Positions 1 to 5,682 are shown, counted from the stretch's first letter. The stretch: DNA of 5,682 nt from Chloroflexota bacterium (GCA_023392115.1 JAEVZT010000256.1:1-5682), one strand, 5' to 3'. Translations and numbers: made by a program. The notes: generated from the sequence alone by a model not told the origin.

Positions 1-289
1 TCTCCGGGCTGACCGGCGCGATCTCGCTGACGCGGTAGGTGCGGACGCCGCCAACCGGCAGGGCACGCCCGTAATCGTCGTCCGGTAGATCGAACTCCGG
101 CGCGGGCGCGTTGAGCCGGAAGCCATAGCGATCCAGCAGCAGGAATGCGGCACCGATCACGAACAGGACGATTGCCAGCCACCAATCGCCAAACGGCGCG
201 GACTCGACGACGCGGTTCATGGCGACGAACAGCGCGGCGACGAAGAAGGCGGCGGCAATGAGCTGGCGCGCTGGACTCTGTGAGTTCAT
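1..289 (-). CDS. Small membrane protein of unknown function, N-terminal part (gene C)
   Basis: The reading frame is open from ATG at 289 to the window edge: 96 complete codons, C-terminus missing. The start is supported by GGGAG at 296-300 with a 6-nt spacer. Two hydrophobic helices are visible, at residues about 9-24 and 36-52, joined by a short loop containing ESAPFGDW. A basic DRYGFR stretch follows the second helix, then an acidic, proline-rich linker (APAPEFDLPDDDYG) and the start of a soluble region with GGVRTYRVSEI. The positive residues after helix 2 suggest a cytoplasmic C-terminal part with both ends inside. It lies 90 nt downstream of paralogue A on the same strand, so it could be the last gene of that transcript, but a separate promoter candidate sits in the gap. 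I do not recognise the family. That the coding frame is real is likely from the ribosome site, membrane helices and codon use; the function is unknown. Confidence 0.75.
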   Translation of the reverse strand, partial: MNSQSPARQLIAAAFFVAALFVAMNRVVESAPFGDWWLAIVLFVIGAAFLLLDRYGFRLNAPAPEFDLPDDDYGRALPVGGVRTYRVSEIAPVSPE

Positions 290-332
290 CCTTTGCTCCC
301 TTGAACACTCCAAGCGTAATCTAACTGTACAT

Positions 333-341
333 ATTATGACA
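333..341 (-). promoter_or_regulatory. Extended -10 promoter candidate for gene C
   Basis: Read on the minus strand, TGT followed by CATAAT matches the extended -10 pattern TGnTATAAT except at one base. The stretch is clearly more AT-rich than its surroundings. A start about 7 nt downstream would give a leader of roughly 37 nt before the ATG at 289, enough for the GGGAG site at 296-300. At 17-nt spacing the -35 position reads CTCGTT, which is weak. This suggests that gene C can be expressed independently of the upstream pair. Confidence 0.4.
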
Positions 342-379
342 CAGGATGCGCGGAAAACGAGTATCCCGTGACCTGTTCC

Positions 380-2974
380 CTATTCACCGCCCACCCTCAC
401 CGTCCCGATCAGGGCTTCGTTTGCGCCACACGCGCCGGTCTGGTCATTGATGACGCAGAAATTGACGATATCGGGGTAGAGATACCATCCGGCGTAGACC
501 TGATACTCCCCCGGCGGCAGATCGGCGGGCAGCATAATGTCGACCTGCTCTGCCCACCGCGTTCCGGCTTCGCGGACGCCGAGCGTGATGTCCTGCTGAC
601 CGACAAGTTCGCCTGCCGCGTCGATCAGATGGACGAAGCGAATGTCGTGTTCCGCGCGCGCCTCCTGAAACGACCAGCTCAACCACACCGGGAGATGATT
701 CTCGCCAGCCCGCGCCGATTCGGGCACGTACCAGCGGTCGAGGCGCACGCCATGTTCAAAGGCGAAGACGGCGCGATCTTCAGGGACGTTTGTGAATTCG
801 AGCGTCAGGTCGGCAATTTCGACGGCGCGGCATTCGAGCGACGGATCGGTCGTCAGCGGGCAAGGTGGATCGAGCGCCAGCGTGATCGTCCGAAAATCGC
901 GCGCCCGAACCGGCAGCGGGACGCGGATCGGCGTGTCACCGTCGACCGTCAACGCGTGAACCGGCGTGTCGTCGAGCAGCAGCGTCACGTCGCGCCCGTC
1001 GCCGCCGAGCCTTGCCGACAGCGTCACCCAGCCGCTTTCCGGCGCGTAGACGTAGGAGTCGGCGCGCGCTTCGATCCGTTCTTGTTCGGTCGGCAGGGCG
1101 AGGAACGGCGGCATGTCGCCGGAATCGGGCGTTTCGAACAGGGCGATCTGTCTGTCCTCGTAGAACGGCTCACCGAGTTGATCGCGCGCCAGCACTTCGA
1201 GCGAGCCGTCATCCTGTTCCCGGTGGACGATAACCACGTCAACTCCCGCCGAATCGAGCAGGGTTGGGTCGAGCGTTTCGAGCAGGCTCAGGCGCGCGGG
1301 GCTGACCGGCGTCCGCCGCGTGACGTGTCCCGCGATCAGCGGGCGCTCGTGGGCGGTTTGCAGGTAGAGATCGTATTTCGCCGCGACGAGGTTATCCCAC
1401 GGCACGCCGAAGACGGCGCGCACGTCCTCGCGTTCCGACAGGGCGCGGACAGCTTCGGGGATCGCCGCCTGTATGGTCGGCAGCGGGAAGAACGTCTGGT
1501 ATTCGAAGGCGATCAGCGCCATCAGCCCGCCAAAGAGGACGGGGCGCAGCGGCTTGGGGCGAATCCAGCGCCAGACAACCATCGCGCCGTAACCCGCCAT
1601 CGCCGCGACCGCCAGCGCCAGCGTGAAGTTGAAGCGTCCCGGCGTGCGCGCGAGGTTGAAGACTGGCAGCTCGGCGAGCAGGGCGAACGGCAGCGTGACG
1701 TAGCTGCGGTTGCTATCGACCGTCAGCGCGACCGGCTGGTCGAACACCTTGAGCAGCGGTCCCAAGGACAGCACCCACGCCACCAGCGCGACGATCAGCC
1801 ACCAGCGCGCCGCTTTGACCCGGATCACGGCGATCAGCGACAGGATCGCCGCGACGATGCCGATGTACGCCGCGCCCTCGTCGAGGTTGACGCCCAAGAC
1901 GCGGTGCGTGTACTCGAATTGATCGAACAGGGGGTGGAAGAACGACGGCGTGACGATCGCCAGCAAATCGGCGCTGTAGCGCACCATGCCGCCCTCGTCG
2001 ACGTAGGCGGACGTGCCGAAGGTCGCCGCCGCGACCGGAATCAAGAAGATCGCCAGCGCGAGCGCCCCAATCAGGACGGCGATCACCGTCCGGCGCAAGG
2101 CGACCCACTCGCGGCGGGCGATCAGCAGCAGCCCGTAGAGCGCGGTCAGAGGCATGACGACGTAAATCACTTGCAGCGTGTGTCCGGCAGCGCTGAGGAC
2201 GACGCCGAGCGCCGCCAGCACAATCGTCCGCCAGCCCGCGTCTGGACGGCGCAGGCGCAGCAGCGCGTAGACGTAGATCGGCACGCCCCACTGCACCATC
2301 AATCCCGCGTGCCCCGCGCCGAGATGTCCCTGCATCGTCGGGTAGAGCATGAAGATCAGTCCGGCAACCAACGGCGGCAAGAATGACCCCATTCCCAACG
2401 CCTTGTCACCTGCTAACGCAGAGGCTGTTTGACCCCACCCCCGCTCGCTGCGCTCGCCTCCCCTCCCCGAATTCAAGGAGGGGTGAAAGAGTCCTTGCGT
2501 TCTCCCTCCCCTGAATTCGGGGGAGGGTTGGGGAGGGGGTTCTGTTTGCCCAGCACTCAGCACTTCTTCCTCAGTACTCAGTACCCGGTACTCAGCACTC
2601 CTAACTAGCGTAAACATCGCCCAGCCGTTGAGCGCGAGCGTCAGCAGGATGGTGATATTGGCGGCGGCGGGCAGCGGCAGGACGAACGCCAGCAGCCACG
2701 CCGGAAAGAACTGGAGCGGGTTCGACCAGAGCGTCACGCCTTCCATGCCGTTCGGGTAGCCGAGCATCGTCTGGTAGAAAAGCGGCTGCCCCGTTTGTAC
2801 GGCGTGTTTGAACCACCAGATGTGATGCGCCATCTCGTAACCGTCGCCGTGGACGAATCCGACCAGCACCGACGGCAGGTTGACGATCAGCGGGTAGGTG
2901 ATGATTGCGGCGACCAGCAGGTAGAAGCCGAACGCGGCGAGATGAATGAGCACGGGTCGATTTCGCATGGGCAT
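380..2974 (-). CDS. Large polytopic GT-C-like membrane protein with beta-rich C-terminal tail (paralogue A)
   Basis: 864 residues from ATG at 2974, preceded by GGGTGGG 8 nt upstream; a TTG one codon earlier and an ATG two codons later are alternatives. Residues about 7-495 are membrane-embedded with roughly 12 hydrophobic segments. TM1 is followed by a loop with G43-D44-G-Y46-E47 and H51-I-W53-W54, the place where GT-C glycosyltransferases keep their catalytic acid. Further marks are YPTMQGHL at 211-218, SLGPLLK near 403-409, and R443-T-P-G-R447-F before a late helix. Residues about 500-625 form a soluble region ending in GEPFYED. Residues 638-727 look like a beta-sandwich with a Cys pair (C705, C715), and residues about 734-864 a second beta-rich domain (RFVHLIDAAGELVGQQD, LPPGEYQVYAGWY) with another Cys pair (C840, C849). 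The likely role is transfer of a sugar from a polyprenyl-phosphate donor outside the membrane; this is inferred from architecture and unproven. Residues 127-199 are repeat-derived and have no counterpart in ordinary family members. It follows paralogue B by 15 nt. Confidence 0.85.
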   Translation of the reverse strand: MPMRNRPVLIHLAAFGFYLLVAAIITYPLIVNLPSVLVGFVHGDGYEMAHHIWWFKHAVQTGQPLFYQTMLGYPNGMEGVTLWSNPLQFFPAWLLAFVLPLPAAANITILLTLALNGWAMFTLVRSAEYRVLSTEEEVLSAGQTEPPPQPSPEFRGGRTQGLFHPSLNSGRGGERSERGWGQTASALAGDKALGMGSFLPPLVAGLIFMLYPTMQGHLGAGHAGLMVQWGVPIYVYALLRLRRPDAGWRTIVLAALGVVLSAAGHTLQVIYVVMPLTALYGLLLIARREWVALRRTVIAVLIGALALAIFLIPVAAATFGTSAYVDEGGMVRYSADLLAIVTPSFFHPLFDQFEYTHRVLGVNLDEGAAYIGIVAAILSLIAVIRVKAARWWLIVALVAWVLSLGPLLKVFDQPVALTVDSNRSYVTLPFALLAELPVFNLARTPGRFNFTLALAVAAMAGYGAMVVWRWIRPKPLRPVLFGGLMALIAFEYQTFFPLPTIQAAIPEAVRALSEREDVRAVFGVPWDNLVAAKYDLYLQTAHERPLIAGHVTRRTPVSPARLSLLETLDPTLLDSAGVDVVIVHREQDDGSLEVLARDQLGEPFYEDRQIALFETPDSGDMPPFLALPTEQERIEARADSYVYAPESGWVTLSARLGGDGRDVTLLLDDTPVHALTVDGDTPIRVPLPVRARDFRTITLALDPPCPLTTDPSLECRAVEIADLTLEFTNVPEDRAVFAFEHGVRLDRWYVPESARAGENHLPVWLSWSFQEARAEHDIRFVHLIDAAGELVGQQDITLGVREAGTRWAEQVDIMLPADLPPGEYQVYAGWYLYPDIVNFCVINDQTGACGANEALIGTVRVGGE
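2432..2541. mobile_element. MITE-like palindromic element inserted in frame in paralogue A
   Basis: About 110 bp of strongly C-rich then G-rich sequence is flanked by perfect 7-bp direct repeats CTGTTTG at 2425-2431 and 2542-2548, which look like a target-site duplication. The ends are roughly inverted: ACCCCACCCCC on the left, and AACCCCCTCCCC when the right end is read in reverse complement. Inside are two 24-bp palindromes centred on GAATTC: 2460-2483 (7-bp arms CCCCTCC/GGAGGGG) and 2504-2527 (8-bp arms CCCTCCCC/GGGGAGGG). Element plus one duplication is 117 bp, exactly 39 codons, so the host frame is kept. In the protein this shows as GQT at residues 142-144 and 181-183 bracketing a Pro/Gly/Arg-rich stretch (EPPPQPSPEFRGG...). 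It encodes no transposase, so it would need a helper in trans. I recall similar Pro-rich repeat translations from Chloroflexota and cyanobacteria; no family name can be given. Confidence 0.6.
2549..2604 (-). repeat. Eight-unit heptanucleotide repeat inside paralogue A
   Basis: On the minus strand the sequence splits cleanly into eight 7-nt units: TTAGGAG, TGCTGAG, TACCGGG, TACTGAG, TACTGAG, GAAGAAG, TGCTGAG, TGCTGGG. The consensus is T(G/A)CTGAG. It is translated in frame as VRSAEYRVLSTEEEVLSAG, directly after a transmembrane helix, and directly abuts the palindromic element at 2425-2548. The type resembles the short tandemly repeated heptamers known from cyanobacterial and some Chloroflexota genomes, which usually lie between genes. 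Confidence 0.8.
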
Positions 2975-2982
2975 CAATTTAA

Positions 2983-2991
2983 CCCACCCTC
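2983..2991 (-). promoter_or_regulatory. Ribosome binding site of paralogue A overlapping the stop of B
   Basis: The minus-strand sequence TGAGGGTGGG begins with the B stop codon (2990-2992) and supplies a purine-rich Shine-Dalgarno-like site ending 8 nt before the ATG at 2974. This spacing favours ATG 2974 over the downstream ATG 2968. Overlap of stop and ribosome site is consistent with translational coupling of A to B. Confidence 0.55.
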
Positions 2992-5074
2992 AGCGGTTTC
3001 TGAAAGGGCGATAGTCGTCAAGCGAGACGCTTTCGACGGACAGCGGGCGGCAGCGCAGCGCCGGATCGACGTTCGACGGGCATGGCGGCTCGACGCGCAG
3101 GGTAATTGTGTGGTAGCCGGGCGCGTCAAAGCGCACGGGCACGTTCCAGCCCTGATCGCGGTTCACTGTCCACGACACGAGCAGGTTGTTGTCGAGGTAG
3201 AGCGCCGCCGACCGCCCCGCGCCGTAGATTCGCCCGTTGAGGATGACTTCCCCGGCTTCGGGCGCATAGAAATACACGCTCCCTCCGTCGGTCACTTCGT
3301 CGGGCATGTTCGCGATCCACAGGAAACCGGGGGGATCGCCCCCGTAGGCGGGCAGTTCCCACGCCGCGATCGTCTCGTCCTCGTAAAACGGCTCGCCGAG
3401 CTGCCCGCGCGTGAAGGCTTCGGTGACGCCTTCAGCGTCCGCCCATTCCTTGTGCAGGATGACGATGTCGACCTGTGCCGCGTCGAGCAGCGCCGGGTCG
3501 AGCGTGCGTTCGAGCAGCCACGCCTTCGCCGGATCGACCGGCGTCTCGCGCGTGATGTGCCCGCCGATCAACGGGTGTTCGTGTCCGGTTTGCAGGAACA
3601 TGGCGTCCTTGTCGGTCAGCGGATGCCTTGGGATATTGACGACGGCTCGAATGTCGCCGCGCCCCGCCAGCGCGCGTATCGGCTCAGGGACGATGCCGCT
3701 GACAGTCGGCAGGGGGAAGAAGAGCTGATATTCGAAGGCGATCAGCCCCATGACGATCAGCGTGGCGACCGCCTTGATCCAGCGCGGGCGGACATGTTTG
3801 TAGAATACCGCCGCGCCGTACCCCGCCAGCAGTGCGACGACGAAACCGACGGCGAAGTTGAAGCGCGCCGGCGTCCGCGTGATGTTGATGATCGGCAGGT
3901 CTTGGAGCAGCGCCCACGGCAGGGTGATCGACGTCGCGTAGCCGCTGACTCGCGCCACCAGCGGCGCGTCGAACAATTTGAGCAGGGGACCCAACGAGAA
4001 TAGCCACGCGACTGCGGCGGCGATCAGCCACGGGCGCGCCGAGCGCCGCTTGACGATGCCGACGATCACCAGCAGCGCCGGCATGATGCCGATATATGCC
4101 GCGCCCTCAAACGGATCGACGCCGAGGACTTGATGCGGGTAATCGAGCGCACTGAAGACCGGATTCATGAACGATGGCGAGACGATCGCCAGCGCCGACG
4201 CGCTGTAGCGTACCGTCCCTTCTTGCACGGCAGCCGGTACGGTCAGGGCTTCGAGCAGTACCGGGATCACGAACGGCGCGGCGAACACCGCACCGGCGAT
4301 CCACAGCAGCAGCGATCGGCGCAGGGTTGTCCAGTCGCGCTCGACCAACAGCCAGACGACGAACGCCAGCGTCAGCGGAGCGACGACGAAGATCACCTGA
4401 AGGATGCTGCCCCACATCGACGCGGCGAGGAAGAAACCGCCGGCGAGGATGATCGCTCGTGGAGCGCGTTTCCGCACGCGGGTGTCGCGCAGGCGCAGCA
4501 GCATGAGGACGTAGAGCGGCACGCCCCAAAGGACGAGCAAGCCGGTGTGCGCCGCCGCGAGATGTCCCTGCATCGTCGGGTAGAGCATGAAGACCAGACC
4601 GGCGATAAGTGATGAGTGATGAGATGGAAGTGCTGAGTGCTGAGTGCTGAGTGCTGAGTAATGAGTAGAGCCAAGAACATACTCATTACTCATTACTCTC
4701 GACTCATTACTTCGCGTTAGCGCAAACATCGCCCAGCCGTTGAGCGCCAGCGTGATCAGCGCCGACAGGTTGAACGCCGCCGGCAGCGGCATGAAGAACA
4801 GGAACAACCACGCGGGGAAGGATTGCAGCGGAATCGCCCACAGCCATGCGCCCGACAGCCCGTCCGGGTAGACGAGTGTCGGATGCTGGAAGATCGGCTG
4901 TCCCGTCCTCAAGGCGTGGTTGATCCACCAGATATGGCGCGTGTACTCATAGGCATCCCCGAAGGGATGTCCGATCATCCGGGTCGAAAAGTGGGTGATC
5001 AGCGGGTAGGTGATGAGGATGGCGATCCCGAAGTACAGGGCGAACGCCGCTATGTGAATGCCGAATCGTTTCAC
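2990..5074 (-). CDS. Large polytopic GT-C-like membrane protein (paralogue B)
   Basis: 694 residues from GTG at 5074. This start is chosen because the protein then begins VKRFGIHIAAFALYFGIAILITYPLI, aligning with the N-terminus of paralogue A. The frame stays open upstream to 5275, but that extension would overlap the divergent Uma2 gene and has no counterpart in A. No good ribosome site precedes the GTG. The membrane half (residues about 6-451) carries G39-D40-A-Y42-E43, H47-I-W49-W50, YPTMQGHL at 165-172, SLGPLLK at 360-366 and R400-T-P-A-R404-F. The soluble half has GEPFYEDE near 560-567 and a beta-sandwich with a Cys pair (C665, C675) matching C705/C715 of A. It ends where A continues into an additional domain. 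The likely role is an envelope glycosyltransferase using a lipid-linked sugar; this is architectural inference only. Residues 123-155 are encoded by heptamer repeats. It is probably the first gene of a B-A(-C) transcript. Confidence 0.85.
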   Translation of the reverse strand: MKRFGIHIAAFALYFGIAILITYPLITHFSTRMIGHPFGDAYEYTRHIWWINHALRTGQPIFQHPTLVYPDGLSGAWLWAIPLQSFPAWLFLFFMPLPAAFNLSALITLALNGWAMFALTRSNESRVMSNEYVLGSTHYSALSTQHSALPSHHSSLIAGLVFMLYPTMQGHLAAAHTGLLVLWGVPLYVLMLLRLRDTRVRKRAPRAIILAGGFFLAASMWGSILQVIFVVAPLTLAFVVWLLVERDWTTLRRSLLLWIAGAVFAAPFVIPVLLEALTVPAAVQEGTVRYSASALAIVSPSFMNPVFSALDYPHQVLGVDPFEGAAYIGIMPALLVIVGIVKRRSARPWLIAAAVAWLFSLGPLLKLFDAPLVARVSGYATSITLPWALLQDLPIINITRTPARFNFAVGFVVALLAGYGAAVFYKHVRPRWIKAVATLIVMGLIAFEYQLFFPLPTVSGIVPEPIRALAGRGDIRAVVNIPRHPLTDKDAMFLQTGHEHPLIGGHITRETPVDPAKAWLLERTLDPALLDAAQVDIVILHKEWADAEGVTEAFTRGQLGEPFYEDETIAAWELPAYGGDPPGFLWIANMPDEVTDGGSVYFYAPEAGEVILNGRIYGAGRSAALYLDNNLLVSWTVNRDQGWNVPVRFDAPGYHTITLRVEPPCPSNVDPALRCRPLSVESVSLDDYRPFRNR
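4605..4711. repeat. Inverted pair of heptanucleotide repeat arrays inside paralogue B
   Basis: On the plus strand nine consecutive 7-nt units run from 4605 to 4667 (ATAAGTG, ATGAGTG, ATGAGAT, GGAAGTG, CTGAGTG three times, CTGAGTA, ATGAGTA). A 12-nt spacer follows at 4668-4679, then four units in the opposite orientation from 4680 to 4707 (TACTCAT twice, TACTCTC, GACTCAT), trailing off at TACT by 4711. The inner edges form a perfect 13-bp inverted repeat (4655-4667 with 4680-4692), which extends imperfectly to about 4635/4711. The whole block is translated in frame on the minus strand, giving SNESRVMSNEY from one arm and YSALSTQHSALPSHHSS from the other. Confidence 0.85.
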
Positions 5075-5107
5075 GTTGATCGCCGCTTGCCGGTCGCCTC
5101 TGTCTGT

Positions 5108-5124
5108 CAGGGGATCAGCCCCTG
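5108..5124. repeat. GC-rich hairpin in the leader of paralogue B
   Basis: CAGGGG (5108-5113) and CCCCTG (5119-5124) form a perfect 6-bp stem around the 5-nt loop ATCAG. It lies 34 nt upstream of the chosen GTG start of paralogue B, inside the predicted untranslated leader. No U-run follows on either strand, so it is not a typical intrinsic terminator. It could affect leader stability or translation; this is speculative. Confidence 0.4.
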
Positions 5125-5144
5125 TCACGGAAAACAACCGGCGA

Positions 5145-5173
5145 AGTGTACCCCACACGCGGACGGCGAACAA
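5145..5173 (-). promoter_or_regulatory. Weak sigma-70-type promoter candidate for the B-A transcript
   Basis: On the minus strand TTGTTC (5168-5173) and TACACT (5145-5150) are separated by exactly 17 nt. The -10 matches TATAAT at 4 of 6 positions and the -35 matches TTGACA only at TTG. A start near 5138 would leave a leader of about 60 nt containing the 5108-5124 hairpin. Support is modest because many such matches occur by chance. Confidence 0.3.
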
Positions 5174-5199
5174 CCGCGCCGCGTTGCGTGCGATCAGGT

Positions 5200-5205
5200 T
5201 ATAAT
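5200..5205 (+). promoter_or_regulatory. Consensus -10 box of the Uma2 gene
   Basis: A perfect TATAAT stands out in GC-rich surroundings, 30 nt before the ATG at 5235. This would place a start near 5212 and a leader of about 23 nt carrying GAGG at 5225-5228. No convincing -35 is present at 16-18 nt spacing; the nearest TTG-containing hexamer (TTGCGT, 5184-5189) is only 10 nt away. There is no TGn extension. Confidence 0.5.
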
Positions 5206-5234
5206 AGGAGCTGTGTAGGCGTGCGAGGGACGGG

Positions 5235-5682
5235 ATGACAAACGCGCAGGTTTCAACAGCACCGATGACGATCAATCAATTCGTCGCGCAGTTCAGGCGT
5301 CACCCCTTCGAACTCATCAACGGGGAGCGGATCAGCTTGAGTCCTGTACTGCCCGGTCACAATGCCATCAGCCGATCGTTGTTCATCCCGCTTCATCTGT
5401 ATGCTGCACAAAACCGTCTTGGCGAGGTTTTCTACGAAACCCCCTACGTCCTGACCGAGAGCAGTCAGTGGGTCAAAGGAGCGCGCGTCCCCGATCTGCT
5501 GTTCATCAGCGCCGACCGCTGGAACGCCTACGTTGAAGCAGTCCCCGACTGGAAAGCCCACCCGTTCACGATCGTCCCCGATCTGGTGGTCGAGATTATC
5601 TCGCCGACCGACCGTTACGCGCGCGTGATCGAGAAAGTCGGCGTCTATCTTGAGGACGGCGTCCGCTTGGTGTGGGTGATCG
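5235..5682 (+). CDS. Uma2-family (DUF820) PD-(D/E)XK nuclease-like protein, N-terminal part
   Basis: 149 codons are present and the gene runs off the right edge. ATG at 5235 is the first ATG after an in-frame TAG at 5205-5207 and has GAGG six nt upstream; ATG 5265 is a weaker alternative. The family pattern is clear in order: FELINGERI (residues 25-33), a helix beginning GHNAISRSLF (41-50), VPDLLFIS with D87, then PDLVVEIISPTD with D116 and E120, K134, and the YLEDGVRLVWVI strand at the end. D87, D116, E120 and K134 fit the acidic/lysine cluster of a PD-(D/E)XK-like core. Uma2 proteins are annotated as endonucleases from fold; substrate and biological role are poorly known. They occur in large numbers in cyanobacteria and Chloroflexota, often as stand-alone genes. 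It is divergent from paralogue B with a 160-bp gap and no obvious functional tie. Confidence 0.9.
   Translation, partial: MTNAQVSTAPMTINQFVAQFRRHPFELINGERISLSPVLPGHNAISRSLFIPLHLYAAQNRLGEVFYETPYVLTESSQWVKGARVPDLLFISADRWNAYVEAVPDWKAHPFTIVPDLVVEIISPTDRYARVIEKVGVYLEDGVRLVWVI

Noticed and set aside
327..346. Operator-like palindrome CTGT...ACAG near the gene C promoter
   Set aside because: Only the outer 4-bp arms match on reverse complement; the centre does not, so it is within chance.
368..2386. 672-codon open frame on the plus strand opposite paralogue A
   Set aside because: Its translation is dominated by Arg, Gln, Asp and Val with no recognisable domain, and it mirrors the codons of A, whose membrane helices and motifs are convincing. 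Long antisense frames are common in GC-rich genes.
2504..2527. Intrinsic transcription terminator at the GC-rich palindrome
   Set aside because: It lies in the middle of an open coding frame, has no following U-run on either strand, and belongs to a larger repeat element.
2795..4003. 402-codon open frame on the plus strand opposite paralogue B and the start of A
   Set aside because: It has the same Arg/Asp/Gln-rich shadow composition, crosses the B-A junction, and has no family motif.
4605..4711. CRISPR array
   Set aside because: The repeat unit is a 7-nt contiguous heptamer without unique spacers of 25-40 nt, and it is translated in frame within a gene.
5108..5124. Intrinsic terminator for the Uma2 or B side
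   Set aside because: No U-run follows the stem on either strand, and no gene ends nearby.
5072..5275. Upstream extension of paralogue B to 5275
   Set aside because: It would overlap the Uma2 coding sequence, adds 67 residues without counterpart in paralogue A, and covers the promoter and hairpin region.
5253..5561. 102-codon minus-strand frame inside the Uma2 gene
   Set aside because: It is antisense to clear Uma2 motifs and shows no recognisable domain or good ribosome site.
1..5682. HIP1-like GCGATCGC sites
   Set aside because: GGCGATC and GATCGCC strings are frequent, but I did not find exact octamers; the excess follows from GC-rich Ala/Ile/Asp codon use.

Overview
The window looks like a GC-rich bacterial chromosome segment, most plausibly from Chloroflexota (Anaerolineae-like). 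This placement is inferred from three things: very large multi-pass membrane proteins with extracytoplasmic beta-rich tails, a Uma2-family nuclease gene, and in-frame heptanucleotide (GAGTGCT/GAGTACT/GAGTAAT-type) repeats. I remember this combination from that phylum and from cyanobacteria; no search was run.

Layout. Three genes lie on the minus strand in the order B (2990-5074), A (380-2974), C (289 to beyond the left edge). B and A are tandem paralogues. Each has a GT-C-like polytopic membrane half with a conserved first-loop motif GDxYE...HIWW, a YPTMQGHL segment and an RTPxRF motif, followed by a soluble half. They are separated by 15 nt and stay in the same reading frame, so one TGA divides them. 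A carries one extra C-terminal beta-rich domain that B lacks. C starts 90 nt after A and is a short two-helix membrane protein cut by the window edge. On the plus strand a Uma2-family gene (5235 to beyond the right edge) is transcribed divergently from B across a 160-bp intergenic region.

How the genes may work together. A and B look like lipid-linked-sugar-dependent glycosyltransferases, or related cell-envelope enzymes, made from one transcript. Two neighbouring copies with different tails suggests related but distinct acceptors or sugars. C may be co-transcribed but also has its own extended -10 promoter candidate. The Uma2 gene has no evident functional link.

The most interesting signal is inside the two paralogues. 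At the same homologous loop both contain repetitive DNA that is translated in frame. B has 9 heptamers, a 12-nt spacer and an inverted set of about 4 heptamers. A has 8 heptamers followed immediately by a ~110-bp C/G-rich palindromic element bounded by 7-bp direct repeats (CTGTTTG). Element plus one direct repeat is 117 bp, exactly 39 codons, so it looks like a MITE-like insertion that kept the frame. The heptamers of A and B align in register at their start, suggesting that the repeat entered before the gene duplication and later diverged.

No RNA genes, CRISPR array or defence island were recognised. No gene-free stretch exceeds 300 bases.
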